A stretch of DNA of 64,000 bases. It comes from Raphanus sativus (lineage: Eukaryota > Streptophyta > Magnoliopsida > Brassicales > Brassicaceae). The translations under genes were made by a program, and so were the position numbers. Within the stretch, counting starts at the first letter, position 1; each line of letters opens with the position of its first letter. A model generated the notes under the pieces. The model worked only from the letters and a program-made list of their open reading frames with translations. It searched no databases and had not been told where the DNA came from. Shown piece after piece: positions 29,373 to 43,190 of the stretch. Where the stretch lies: the NCBI RefSeq assembly GCF_000801105.2, contig NC_079513.1:25202273-25266272 (forward strand), written 5' to 3'.

Positions 29373-32300
29373 TCACTCGTACCTGGTGGTTGTGAAAGAA
29401 GAGAGTAAACCGGCTGCTTGAGCCGGTATTATATCTCCAAATGTCGACATAGCGGCTGCTGATCTATCCTTGAATATTCCCACTTGTCCGTCACTTAGTA
29501 TTGAGCCAAATCTACTACCAGCCTGAAACATGTTTTACATGATCTTAAGATATTTGAAGAGACTACAAAATTACTGAGCCACTAATTAACCAAAGTCTAG
29601 ACCGTACCTGCATGAAAGACTTTAAGAACGGGGAAGCCACGCCGAAACTGGAGTCGTCGTCCAAATCATTTGTTTGAGAATGCTCGCCATTTGTAAATGC
29701 ATTCCATGAGTTTCTTGACGAACTTTCATTTGATGTAACTGGAATGGAGACCTTGTTTGTACTTCTCGAGGACAGAGCCGGAGCGCTGCATTTATCGGAA
29801 ACGAAGACTTCTGATATGAGAAACCATTTTTGCCCCATAAGGCTACAAATAATTTACGGTGTGGAAGAAGAAAAGCTTACCTTATGGGAAGGTATTTGAA
29901 GCGGGGTACTGTGGAGCATGGCATGATATTTGACTCTGAATTACTTGGCAGTTTCTGTGAAGTATCTGTGTACATGCGGTTTAGTTGCACAAAGAATCCA
30001 AATAGTACTGCGTGGCGTAGGTATGACTGCTTTTCGTTCTCCCAAAGATAAGGCTCGTACCTTTGTTTAGACATTTCAAACAAGAATCAGAGAATGATTG
30101 AGACAGTAAACGATATGATTCCCATGAGCTTCTTAGTAAAGATGTGTCTTGGTCATAGTTTAGGGATAAGAATCCTTACGTGAGCCAGTCTATGGGATCC
30201 AACTTTTGGGTCAGTTGTGAGATCACTCCATCAATGCGACCTCGGTTGACTGACTTTGTTTGCTGTTGGCCCTGCTTTCTCCTGAACGCTGATCTGTTCA
30301 TTGTGATCTTTGGTTGGATCTCCACATTGGTGCTTGTATCACCCCCAGAAAGAACGTCCGATGCAAATCTCAAATCCAGCAAAATTTGTAAAACTCCTTT
30401 CTCTGAAATTTGGGGTTCGTCGGCCTCCCTGGCAGATAAGAAATCCTCATAAATAATGATGATCTGCATGTACAATGAACCATTGAAAAAGAAAAAAGTC
30501 ATTCTTATAAGCAATCATTAGCTTCGAGATATTTACTGATGGAAGTGCTTAAGGGAATGAATATTTATCACGAACATTTTGAAGAGAAAATCATCCCTTG
30601 CCAGAAACATTTCTGCAGCATGTAGAAAATAATTATAGGAAAATGAAGTAGAGAGAGACAAGGCACCTTCTCCAACAGGCTTGAAGAAAACTTTTGCAAA
30701 ATTGACTTATCCAGTACATGGCCTCCAATTCGATGAATTTCTTCTGATGCCCGACAGAGAAATGAAATTATATAGAGCGAAGGCAAGGACGGAAGTGATA
30801 TCTTCAACTCACTCTCGCCCTGCTCTTCCTTGACTATTGTCTCTTCCCAACCCTAAATTATTACTTCAAAGATTAGTAAAGTTAAGCTTGCAAGTTATAA
30901 CCGAAAATACGCAAGATCAAGTCTAAACTCTCATTAACACTTCAAGAGTCAGGATATAAAGTAGTTCCTGGAAATATTACTACCAAAAACAAAGAAAATG
31001 AGCTGCTAACTAACTATGTATATTAGTCAGTCTAATATCAATGCCGGAGAGAAGACAGCTTAGAAAGAAAAGGATAAGGATCGTTTTTAGTTACCCTTAA
31101 AGGAGTTGTAGCAGAGAGTCCATCGTCAATCCTAAGATCACGCAAGAGAATAGCGGAGAGCTCATCCGAGAGCCACTGTATCCACAATGTATGAGCCTTA
31201 ATGCACAGATCTCGCATAGTTTTATTAAGTTCTTCAAATTTCGGACTTGTCTTCTCATCTGCCTTGAGTAGTGCCGCAACAGCTAACGAACTCTGCTTCC
31301 TAGGATCGGTATGCAACAGCTTTCCAGGGCTGTCAGGAGTGCCTGCAGTATTCGAGCTAAATCTTGGTTGCCTCAACAAGGATGACAATTTATCAGAAAC
31401 TGCATTCATAGTTTCTCTACACCACAATCTTGGTGAACCGAGAATCAAGGGAACGTGTTTCGAGTGGTTCAACAATGCAAACAAAAGGCGTCCCATAAAA
31501 AGAGATTTCTCAATTATTATAGCAGGTGGAATTGCTTCGCTGTCATTATTCCCTTTCTTCATGGCAGCATAGAGAAATTCGAGTTCCTTATCTACATCTG
31601 CGAGAATTGCTGAGACACTATCATAACATTTATTCTGCACGTATGGAGCAAGATCCTTTAACCTCGGACCTGCCTTTTCTGACTCAAAGAAGCTTAGTAG
31701 GTCTTCTAAAACACTCTGGCAGCGGTGATCAACTGCATCTCTGATTTGGCTAACTTCAGGACCAAAGTACGCAGTTAGACAACTCTGGAAGTCGCTTTCT
31801 TCTGGTGATGTTTTGTTTCCGGCAATTAGACCAGGTTTCCTAACGTTAGGCTCAATGAACCAGACACCACCACCTGTAGAAGGTCTGTTTAAGTACGCTT
31901 GGAAGTTGATCTTCTCACCAGTGACCTCGCTAAACGCATGAACCGACTCTGCCACATTGACAGCTTTAGCCAAATCCTCAAATCTAGAGTCAATAATTGA
32001 TTTCATTCTTTCCACAAAGGCCTTCTCAAATATCTCATCCCATAGGTTCAAATCATCTGCCAGAACAAGCTCCCGGATTCTATTCCAAGGAAGCTCTATC
32101 TCAGACCCGAAAACACTTTTAAGCCAATCTAAACTACCACTCAACACATCTTTACTATCAATCGTCTCTCTTATCAACTTTTCAGCTGATCCAAGCTCTT
32201 CACCAGTAACAATAGCTTCAATCAAATGCCTCCCACTAACCTTACCAACAATCTGCCCACCACATTCCCTCAACCAAGCCAGACACGCCTTAGAAATATC

Positions 32301-33290
32301 AACTTTATCAAAAATAACCATAACAGATTCCAAATTATCCCTAAACAACTTCCACAACGCAACCTCCTCTTCCGGATTCGGAATCCCACCGAACAGCTGA
32401 GAAGCCGGAGGTGTACTCAAAACCGTCTTATAAAACAGAGGCATATCAGTCAAGACCCGCAAAAACATCTCCCCAACTTCTCCCACAGTGACCTGAACCA
32501 CACTCAACACATCACAAAACACCGAAACCACATCACCACCACCACCACCACTACAAGCATTCAGCTTTTGCAGAACCCAAGCTTTCCTCGAGTCGAGAAA
32601 CAGCTCGAGCACTCCCTTCGGATCAAGCTCGTCGACCACGGCCACAGCAGTCAACGCGTCCACGTAAGCCCCTAGTCCTAAACCATGATCAAGAAGCCGT
32701 TCACGGCTCCTCTGAGAGATCTGAGCCTTGAAACCCTCAACGATCTGCCACTGATGCTCAAGTAACGGAAAATTAGCCAGCAGCTCGTGCTCTAACTTAA
32801 CGAGCCTCTGCTGCACGTGCTGAGCACGCATGTACCTCCCAGCAGCTTCTAGAAACATGGACTCGTCGAGGCAGCCCCATATGTTCTCCGGAGTATCCAC
32901 CAGATACTTGACCCGACACGCGATCCCGTACACATTGACTCTGACTGGATTAGGGCTAGCGAGCGCCGCGGCGGGGGTTTTCGATTGGGAGGAGGAGGAG
33001 GAGAGGGATCGAATGTTGCCGTGGATCGAGGAGATGTTCGCGGAGATCGACTCGCAGAGCGACTTCATGTGCACGATCGAGTCGGCCGAGTCGATTAGGT
33101 CTCGGTACCGAGTCCCGACGAGCTGCCGGAGCTCCTCTTTCTTGTCCTCGATGTTCTTCCTAGTCGCCGACTCCACGTTACGGATCTCAGGCATTGGCTT
33201 TGAGCGGAGGAGAGACTCAGCATCTCTTTGACCACCGCCTCCTCCGCTGCTTCCGAGACTCACGGCGGCGGAAGCCGATGATGTTCTCAT
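29373..33290 (-). CDS. COG1: Conserved oligomeric Golgi complex subunit 1
   Basis: COG1 of the eight-subunit COG tethering complex, which acts in retrograde vesicle traffic to and within the Golgi. Six coding exons on the minus strand, 33290-31095, 30852-30667, 30463-30180, 30060-29881, 29785-29608 and 29522-29373, give 1,057 aa. The first exon encodes over two thirds of the protein. Residues ~25-110 form the Vps51/Vps67-type N-terminal helical region ([34 protein letters not shown]). The rest is helical with no catalytic motifs. The last exons give the Ser/Thr-rich tail ending [15 protein letters not shown]. Exon 1 could be read on for 18 more codons past its donor; the spliced form continues with [15 protein letters not shown] and agrees with the family. 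It is head to head with the TRAPPC8 gene. Confidence 0.92.
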
Positions 33291-35209
33291 TCCCGCGTGT
33301 TTTTCGTGTTTGTTGTCTCTAGCAATGCATTACACTGGGTGAGTGAAGAAGGAGGAAGAGAAACCAAGCGGATCTGATGGGATCTGGAAATGCTTTTGCT
33401 CAGATTCAGAAGATCTGATTTTTGGAGTTTCTGTGTGCCCTGAGTTTCTGCCATTGCTGTGGAAGAACAGAAAACACGACGAGAAATTACGTATTTACCC
33501 CCGTTTGGGTTTCGCAATCGAAGAATTCTAATCGGAAGCAAACCGGTCCGGTTTGGTAAGTCATTAGCTAAACCCAATTAATTTGGGCACGATTGTGATA
33601 TTTATCTAATATTGGGGCGATTACGTAAAACAAATAACTTAATGGATGAAATTGAAATTGTTGTTGTTGTTCTTCTTCTTCTCCAACTAGGTATACAAAT
33701 ATTTATAAATTAAATATGTTACAATAGTTGATTGTTATTTAATTTTAATTTTGAATTAATTTATAATTTGTATGCATAATTTATACTAATAATATTATAT
33801 TATTTTAATCAGACATATGATTTTAAATAAGTTATCATTTGGGTATATTGGATTGCATCAATCAATTTCTCTAAATTCAACTAATATTTTTTATTTTAAA
33901 TATATGAAAATTATGATTATTTGCTTTTACTTTGGTTGTTATCTTAGATATGTAAATATATTTGAGGAAGATTATGTATAATTTAAAATATATTGTGCTT
34001 AGAATGAAGTAAAAATAAACTAAATATTTGATTCCAAATTACAAAAATTAAATTATATGTCGATTTTTAAAATAAAATATTAGAAACTAAAACGATAATC
34101 AATTAGAAGTTACTTACATAAGTAACTAATACTTTTTGGAAGCCCATGAACACATATCAATATTTACAATAACTAAAATATTTATAAATTCTAAATAATT
34201 TTATGTCTTATATATATTAAATGGTAAACTGAAATTTATGTAAATAATCCTAAAAATGAGAATTCAGATTTGCGTTGGTATTTTGATTATGGTTATATTA
34301 ACTTTGACAAACATAAAACATAAAATTTAATATTAAACAAACATTTTTAATAATGATAATATATAATATATCTACCTTGTTAAATTATATAGTGTTATGT
34401 TAATAAAATATTTTAATTATTTGATCAAAAGTTAATTTGACTTTATTTTTAATATCTATTTAAAATAAACAGTTTAATTTTTTGTGATTGTATTTTAGAA
34501 ATCATATTATATAAGTAAATGTAATTTATATATTAAGAAATCACATTATAAATATATATTTTCATCTAAGAAAATATAGATATAAATAAATATTTTATTA
34601 CTTCAAAAGTATATTTTATGTTATTTAAAATAGTCTTAAATGAAATATTTCTATTTTGTGAAATTTCCTTTTTTAATGAAATCATATTATATAGACATAT
34701 ATTTTCGTTTTTAATATTTTAAAAAAAAAACTTTATAAATGTTTCTTTTTATTATATATGTTATTTGAAAAATTTTAAAAGGAAACTAAATAAAAATTTC
34801 AATAATAGTATTTAAATGTAAATTTTTTAATTCATTAAGGGTATCAGCGTAATCAACCATCGTGAAAGTTAATTTGAGCACGAAACTGACTTCTCAAATA
34901 ATATTATACTTCTCAAATAATATTATAGAGATAGACTTTGCTTACACATCTCTTCCTCTGACGCCGATTACGATCCCTCCGTCTCCGGTGATTTCCACCG
35001 TAAACATTGCACCCCCCCACCGTATTTCACATTCCAGAGATCTTAAAAACCTATCTCCATCAACTCCGGCGGCTGCCGACGACGGGGTCGTAGTAGCTCT
35101 CATTGGCTCGTAAGGAGGAGATCTCTAATTATTGCTTCCCACCGTCTCCGAAAATCTACCCGAACTGACATCGGATTGGAGTGGATTTTGAAATTACAGT
35201 GAAGAGAGA
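33291..35209. other. Shared upstream region of COG1 and TRAPPC8
   Basis: A 1.9-kb spacer between two start codons facing away from each other. The ends are gene-like 5' leaders (33291-33540 and about 34950-35209). The middle (about 33620-34850) is extremely AT-rich with no open frame. No TATA box can be assigned with confidence among the many AT words. Confidence 0.5.
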
Positions 35210-38200
35210 ATGGTGGAGCCGGTGAACTCATCGCTTGGGAAAATGCTATTGGAGGAGGTCAGCCCAGTAGTCATGGTTCTCTGCACGCCTCTCGTTGAAG
35301 AGACTTTCCTCAAGAACGGACTATCCTTTGTGGAGACGCTCAAGCCATTCTGCAACTTCAATAACATCGATGGTAAGTTCCAATTTGATCACTCGTTTTG
35401 ACTTTCTTCTTTGTCTTTAACCAATGGTGAAAAATCGTTGTGCAGTTCCTGTTCGGACCTCAGGCGATCAGCTTTATCGGCTGAAGAAGTTTACTCTGAG
35501 ATTGTTTAATGCCTCCGATATCAAACAACCAAACGTAGAGGTGCGTAAAACCTTAACCATTCTGTATCTTTAGTTTAGCTCAAACTTGATTATGTTTACT
35601 TAATGGCTAGGTTGCAAAGCAACGGCTAGAGCATGTTATCACTGAAGCTGGGGAGAAAGTTTTTGACGATTTGAAATCTGACCCTCCTCAAATTACTCAT
35701 ATACTCTCTGGTAAGTATCTTTTAAGAGAATTTTTTTTCTTAGCATACCGGATTGCTTTTCTAATGGTGATATGTCTTTCCGTTTTCTGCAGATCCAGAG
35801 TCTGAAATTGCACCCACATGGTTTCAGTATTACAATAAGGAACTTATCCGTACACTCTCGTTTTCAGAACATGAAGCTTTTGATCATCCTGTGGCTTGTA
35901 AGACATTAAATGTGTTTTTAGAAAATCCAAAATCCTTCTTGTTGGCTTCATGCTTTTGCTAATAGATTTTTCTGTTGTGTACCAATCAATCCTAAATGTG
36001 TTATTCAGGTCTCTTGGTCGTCTCATCAAAAGACGAACAACCTGTCAATAAATTTGTAGATCTTTTCAACACCAATAGATTACCTTCTTTGCTTAATGAT
36101 GGTGTAATGGACCCAAAGATTTTGAAGCATTACCTGTTGGTGCATGACAATCAGGATGCAACAACAGAGAGGTAATTGTTCCCTACTACATCGTATATTA
36201 TATGATTCTCATCATAATTATATGGGTGTCAAATGTAAGATTTAGTTGACGGGGTGTTATTTCTTCTGTAGAACGTCTAAAGTTCTGTCTGAGATGAGAA
36301 GTACATTTGGAAACAATGAGTGCAACTTACTTTGCACTAATTCATCTAAAGAGGGGAACGTGGAACATCAGGCTAATCCCTGGGCTTCATTTGTAAGACA
36401 CTCATCAGAACTTTCATATATCATATTGCTCAGCGTTTATATATCAATCCATGTTTTTATAAGTTCACATTTTGATTATTAACTTTTCTGAAAGAAATCA
36501 AGTGTTTCGGCCAACAAACTTGGATGTGCTCTCACTGGCGACGATATTGTGGAGGTAACGTTCCCTTGCGGATGAAATTCACGCCTTTCGAATATTTTGG
36601 AATGTTTTAACCAACGCTATTTTTTCTCCTGGTATATTCGAGGCAGATCAAAGATCTGATGCAAGAGTTTACTTCGAGGCATATAATCCCTCACATGGAG
36701 CAGAAAGTTCGAGAACTTAATCAACAGGTTAGCTTTAGATTTTTTAAAAAGTTACTTGTGAGAACATACTTTACGTTTTCTTTATGCTTTACTTATTAGT
36801 TCTTTTGCTCTCGTTCCATACCATTTAGTTTGCATTTTGATGTGTCACTAGATTTCTGCAACAAGGAAAGGACTTAGAAACCAAATAAAAAACTTATGGT
36901 GGAGGAAAGGAAAAGACGATGTTCCGGATTCAACCAAAGGTTCTATGTATGCTTTCTTGAAATTTTTGCTCCTTTTATGATTTCCTTGACGTCATCATAA
37001 GCTCTTACTATTTTTTCCATGTGTGAAGGTATACATTTAGCTCCACTGAATCTCAAATTAGAATTTTGGGTGACTACGCCTTCATGTTGCATGATTATGA
37101 ACTTGCATTGTCAAGCTATCGCTTAATATCAACCGATTACAAGCTCGATAAAGCTTGGAAGCACTATGCTGGTGTTCAGGTAGCTTCACAGCTTTATGAT
37201 TGTGTTTCTATATAGGTATTCAGGTAGCATTACTTTTAATCAATATTCGTTTTATATTTAAAATCTTACATATAGTATAGGTTAGCCACATCAAACGATT
37301 GTTTTGGCCTTTATTTTTCACTGCTCGTTACTTGTGTTCGCTTCAATAACTCATCTTCTCATGTATGCTTGGGAAGGAAATGATGGGACTTGCGTATTTC
37401 ATCTCAAACCAGTCAGAAAAGGAAGCTGAGTACTGCATGGAAAATGCATTCAGCACTTATCTGGTATGTTTTTATAACCCAGTCTTTAACCTAAAACAGT
37501 TCTTTCAGTGAATGTCCCTCGGTTACTTGAATTAGTGTTTATTATAAGCTAAACTTGAAGCTGAAATAGTAATGGTTTAACTTGAGCAAGTGAAGCGGTA
37601 GTACATGGTGTAACATGTCGTTGTAATCTCATGCAGAAACTTGGGAGGTCTGGCTTTCAGAATGCTACGAGATGTGGGCTCTGGTGGGCAGAGATGCTAA
37701 AAGCTAGAGACCAGTACAAAGAAGCTGCTTCTGCTTACTTCCGCATATGTGGAGAGGTGCTTCTTTTTATGCCTTCAGAACATATGCACTTTATACAATT
37801 GCTAACTTTATTATCTTTTCAGGAACCATTACACGCCGCAGTCATGTTAGAGCAAGCTTCTTACTGCTTCGTGTTAACTAAGCCAGCGATGCTAAACAAG
37901 TATGGATTTCATCTAGTTCTCTCAGGAGACCATTATAAAAACTGTGATCAGGTACATGTCACTTTACTGGAAGGGATCAAGCTTCGTACATGGTTTGCAT
38001 TCTAAAGAATACACTTTTTATGTTTTTTTCAGGTTAGCCATGCAATTCGTACATATAGAAGTGCAATCTCCGTTTATGAATCAACTACATGGAGCCATAT
38101 CAAAGACCATGTACATTTTCACATTGGACGGTAAGTTAAAAGTTGTGAATGTACGTCTCGTAAGGCGTAATGTTTAGGAAATTCTGGTTTAAGACTTGCT

Positions 38201-41200
38201 ATGAAATTACCTGTTCAGGTGGTACGCACTTGTTGGGATGCATGATGTTGCAGTTAGAAATATGCTCAAAGTACTGGACTGTGGCAAACAATCCAAGGCA
38301 ACCCAAGAGATTTTTCTCAGAGACTTTTTCGAGATTGTTAAGGTGCCTAGCTTATACCTGTTGTTTTATACACATTACCGAATCTGCTCGGAGAATAATG
38401 GAGTGCTTCCAATAGTTACCCCTGGTCTCTATTCTTTGTTCTTTGACTATACAAAATAACTTCTTACTTTTTGTCATTTTGAAGAAAACTGGAATGAAGC
38501 ACGAGGTGGTGGGACTTCAACTACCATTTATTAATATGTCGTCTCTTCAAGTTATATATGAAGACCATCGCACTTATGCATCTCAAGCTTCTGTAAGTTG
38601 CATACTCACTCTTCGGAAGTATGTACATATAACCTTCCTCGGATGTATTGCCTTTTTACTTCATTATGAACAACATAACTGATATCAGTATTTCTAGTTA
38701 TATTTTTTGGATTATTTGCAAATAAATAATATACGTGCATCCCTGAATTGTTTCTTCTTCATTAATGGTGAATTTGCTTGTCTTGTTTACTAATATGATT
38801 TACGTGTCATGGCCAGGTTCTTGTACAAGAGAGCATCTGGCAGTCACTGGAGGATGATATCATTCCATCATTAAACTCTGGAAAGTCAAACTGGCTGGAA
38901 TTACAGTCAAAGCTACTACCAAAGAAATACAAGGAATCAAATGTTTGTGTGGCTGGAGGTACGCAGGTTGTTGTTAGCTGCATTCGATGTTACCTGAATC
39001 ATGCGGCTTCTTGATTATTCTGCATTTAACTTATGCATACTAATATGCAAAATCTGGTTTACCTTATCGTACCAGCAGGAGGACATTTCAATTTGATCTA
39101 AACTTGCTTTGACGTCGAAAAATGTATATTTTTGAAACGACGAGCTGTGATAATTTTGCACTGAGTATTAGATTTCCTCATTAGTCATATCATAGCATCT
39201 GTAAATGTTATCAGTTGTGTTTCTGCCAAGGAAGAGAGATTTCTTGGTTTGTAAATACATTCAGGCCTGGCCATATTGTCGAGGACATGATATTCTGCTG
39301 TAGTATGTTTGAAATATGTTTGTAATAGTGGATTCTTACTTGTACTTATTTGTTCTCAGAGTCGGTGAAAGTGGATCTGGAGTTTAGGAATCCATTGCTT
39401 ATCTCTACTTCCATAACAAGTGTTTCTCTCATATGTGAGCTTACCTCAAATTCTGATGACCTAACAGGTAACCTCTGTGTATTATTAATGTTCACTTTAG
39501 AATTTTTTTTTACATCCTTCGGTTAATAGATAAGAAACTTATTTCCACGTTTGGCCTTTCTAAAGTTAGTAAAGAGCCAAGTAGCTTAAGCGTGGGGACC
39601 GAGAGTTCCGCAGAACATAATCAGTAAGCAGCTAATCTCTTGAATCAGGTTTCTTTCAACTTTGTTGACCTACATTTGAATGATTAAGCTGTGACGTCTT
39701 TGCCAACAATACTACAGGGGTACAACATCTGGTTTCTCTTCTTTCACTTTGTCTGAGGTGGACTTGACATTAGGCGGAGGCGAGAAAAAAATGGTGAGTC
39801 TGCTAAATTGGAAACATGGATCGATTGACGCGTTCTAATATTTATACCCTTCCTCTATCTGGCATTATTCATCTTCTTGTGTATATATAGAGAAACACGT
39901 GTAAAAAGTTTTGATGTTTCACTTGTGATTGTTAACTTTACCTTATAGCTACTAACTTTGATTGTAGTCACGTTTTGAATTGCCTTGGTTCTTTGTAACT
40001 TTTGACTATTATATCTACCGTTTGCTTACTGGATCCTTTGGTGAAGCTCTGATGGTTTTATCAGCTGCTACGAGTTTGTTTACATGTGACTTATTGTCAT
40101 AATTTTTTTCTTCTAGGTGAGACTCACGGTTACCCCCAGTGAAGAAGGTATCCTCAAAATTGTCGGTGTAAGGTGGGGGTTGTCTGGTTCCGTTGTAGGT
40201 GTGCATTACTTCCAATCTACCCCTGGAAAGGCAAAAACTAACAAGGGAAGACGGAAAAACAAACTTACTCCCACTGATGCCTTGAAATTTTTGGTCATCA
40301 AGGTGCAAACTCTTCCTTTGTGGTTTAATTTTGTAGATTTGTGGCGGTGTCTAAAGTGAATTTTGACGATGCAGAGTCTGCCCAGGCTTGAGGGTTCAAT
40401 TGATCATCTTCCTGAGCAATTATATGCTGGAGATCTACGTTATCTTGTTTTAGAGTTAAAAAATAAATCGGAATCCCCAATAAAGGTAGTCTTCTTTCCT
40501 GATCAACCCTTATCATTCATATTCTCTACCGTTTTATCCAGTGAAGTTTCTTTTCTTCTGTTACTGTCTATTAACTTAGTTTGCAATTGTCTGGTTTATC
40601 CTATTAATTCTTGCTTAATGACCGAATATTGTGATGTACTAAGCTATTTTCTGGATTATTTTGTGCTAATAAAGTCTTCTGTCCTTGTAGAATCTTAAAA
40701 TGAAGATTAGCCATCCAAGATTTGTAAATCCTGGAAATCATGAAGAAGAGGTGACAACGGACTTTCCAGATTGCTTAAAGAAGGGCCATGAACAAAATAA
40801 TCTCCAGCGTGAAACAAGTAGTGTCTTTTCATTTCCAAAGGTCGGTGGCAAACCTTTTCTTCATGCCTCAAAAGGTAAATGTGCATGTCAGGTTATTCTA
40901 ACATTTTTCTGAATGTTGATCTTTTTCAGGATGTGTCACTGCAAGGAGATAAATCTTTGAGGTGGCCTCTCTGGTTTCGAGCTGCCATCCCAGGAACAAT
41001 ATCTTTGTATTTCACAATATACTATGAGATGGAAAATGTATCAAGCATCATGAAATATCGAACCCTAAGGATGAATTACAATTTAAAGGTGATGAATCTC
41101 TAGGCTTCAAATTTTTTAGCTTTTACTATCTTATAGCAGATTTTCACTCTATATCGTTCATTGTTATATAGGTTTTACCATCTCTAGAGACCTCGTTCGA

Positions 41201-42507
41201 AATTACTCCCTCTCCATCAAGATTGCAAGAATTTCTTGTGCGTATGGATATTGTGAACCGTGCGAATTCAGATTCTTTCCACATTCATCAGTTGTCGACA
41301 GTTGGGTGTCGGTGGGGTATCTCGTTGCTTGAGCGTGTTGATAAAATCTTACCTTCCAAGTCTCTGCTTCCTGGGCAAGCTTTATCATGTCACTTCATGA
41401 TTAAGGTCACCAAAACTTAGAAATTCAATTAGTAGCTAGTGGGGTCTTTTCTCTTTTCCATGTCTGAAATTAGATTATTGTTTAAATTTCAGGATAACAG
41501 AAAATCCGGGACTGAAGAAGAGAAAACCATATCCAATCCTCCTAGCCAAACTGACGTAAAAATGTTTAGTCAGGATGACGATGAAAAGCTTTTTGATATC
41601 GTTAACTCACCTTTAACAAACTTTCATAAAAGTGAAAGGTCATGCCAGGAAACTTCAGATCAGGTAAGCGAAACTCCTCCTTCTGGGACACAAATCTTAT
41701 GTGCTAGAGATTTTTGTTTAAGCGTATATCACTCTCTTAAACATAATTTCATCACTGGTAACTTTCTATCATCAGAAACCATAATGCGCTTGTGTTTGTT
41801 TGATGAAACAGTTAAGTACCAATACCGTTGACTTCATTCTAATCTCTCACGTAGCAAAATCCAGCAATTCATCAGGAGTGGCAGATATACCAAAGATTCT
41901 GTCTCACCATTCATGTCACAATAGGTAAAGAGTATATACGTAATAGTATATTTGTTTCATCTTCAAACCTATCTTACCTACGTGTAATCACAATTACAGA
42001 ATCAGGAGTTCGAACCCGCTATCCTGGTCCCTATACGGTCCCCGAACCATATACCACGACTTTTCGACCTCCTTGTGTGAAGTTCAACTAAAATTAGTAA
42101 TCAGAAACACATCTAGTGGATTATCATCTGTGAGCTTCAACGCCATTGATTGCCTACCAGACGCAGCAGCACCAGCTCCTTCCTCTGGAAACCAATCTGG
42201 GTGGCGCTACGTGCCAGATGTAACAGAGGAAATGAAACTGACTTCAGATGTAATGGGGAGCCGTCTAGGGAAACCTCCATCTTCCATGGAAAGCTCACCT
42301 CCTTTCATATGGTCAGGTTTAAGTTCCACCAAGTTCGAAATCCCGCCATTGTCAACAACAGAGGTCCCGCTGCAGATATCGGTTTTCTCTCCAGGTATCT
42401 ACAATCTCTCTTCGTATAAGCTTACCTGGGAGCTTTCCGGGCATGAAGATGCATCATCAGGGACTTGCCAAGGCTATCCTTATTACCTTACTGTTCTTCA
42501 GTCTTGA
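35210..42507 (+). CDS. TRS85: TRAPPC8/TRS85 homologue (TRAPPIII subunit)
   Basis: Large vesicle-tethering protein specific to the TRAPPIII complex, known for roles in ER-Golgi traffic and autophagy. I place 28 coding exons joining to 1,283 aa: 35210-35372, 35446-35540, 35611-35710, 35793-35897, 36009-36171, 36272-36392, 36495-36554, 36647-36727, 36852-36946, 37029-37179, 37377-37463, 37637-37756, 37823-37951, 38033-38130, 38219-38342, 38485-38592, 38817-38958, 39360-39467, 39530-39623, 39718-39793, 40117-40302, 40375-40485, 40691-40840, 40930-41088, 41172-41405, 41493-41663, 41812-41924, 42000-42507. All junctions keep frame. Helpful family stretches include NLWWRKGKDDVPDS (Arabidopsis-type), DYAFMLHDYELALSSYRLIS and LGDYAFML; TPR-like helices fill the centre and beta-rich segments the C-terminal half. 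It converges with SYN4 on the right. Confidence 0.9.
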
Positions 42508-43190
42508 GTGATTTTATAGCTCTGTCTCTCTGTAAAGGTTGAATGAGAATATTCTGTTGTCATGTGTCACTGTCCTCTGTGTATCCATTTTGATGGTTTA
42601 CGTCTGAGTTTTCAGTTTTGGTTGTGGCAAATTGTTGTCAAGAAATTGTTTTTTTGGTAGGAGAAAGATTAATTTTACATTACGCCAAATTTTTTGAAAT
42701 GGTGGATCTCAGCTTTACTTTTGTTTGTGGAATAAAAGATTACAGAGACTATCATTTTATTTACTCAGTTATTTTGTGCCTTCTATTTTATTTAGATGAG
42801 CTAAATGTTAAAAGATTCGATAGGAGAATTTACGTTTCACTTTATATAATATAAAAATAAATCTTTGACATTCTCCTCAAGTTCAATATAACAAAGCAGA
42901 GAACTTTCGGTTATACAAAGACAATAGAATTAGCATCTCTCAAATTTAAACTGGTGACGATCATGGTAGCACCAATATATACATACAGCAACTCATAGAT
43001 AAGGGTGAAATAAATGACAAACATCAAACCTCCTCCAAGCTACATGGATCGTCAAAGCTACAACACCATTGCTACTACTTTGCCTTAGAAAGAGGGGAAA
43101 ATGTATAACTTATCTCGGATGATATTTTCTGGTTTGGACCAAACTACCTATCTGCAACTATAAGACTCGATCTTCTTTGTCTAGAAGATG
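42508..43190. other. Convergent 3' flanks of TRAPPC8 and SYN4
   Basis: 683 bp between two stop codons on opposite strands, holding both 3' UTRs. No gene is supported. AATAAA-like words occur on both strands. Confidence 0.55.
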
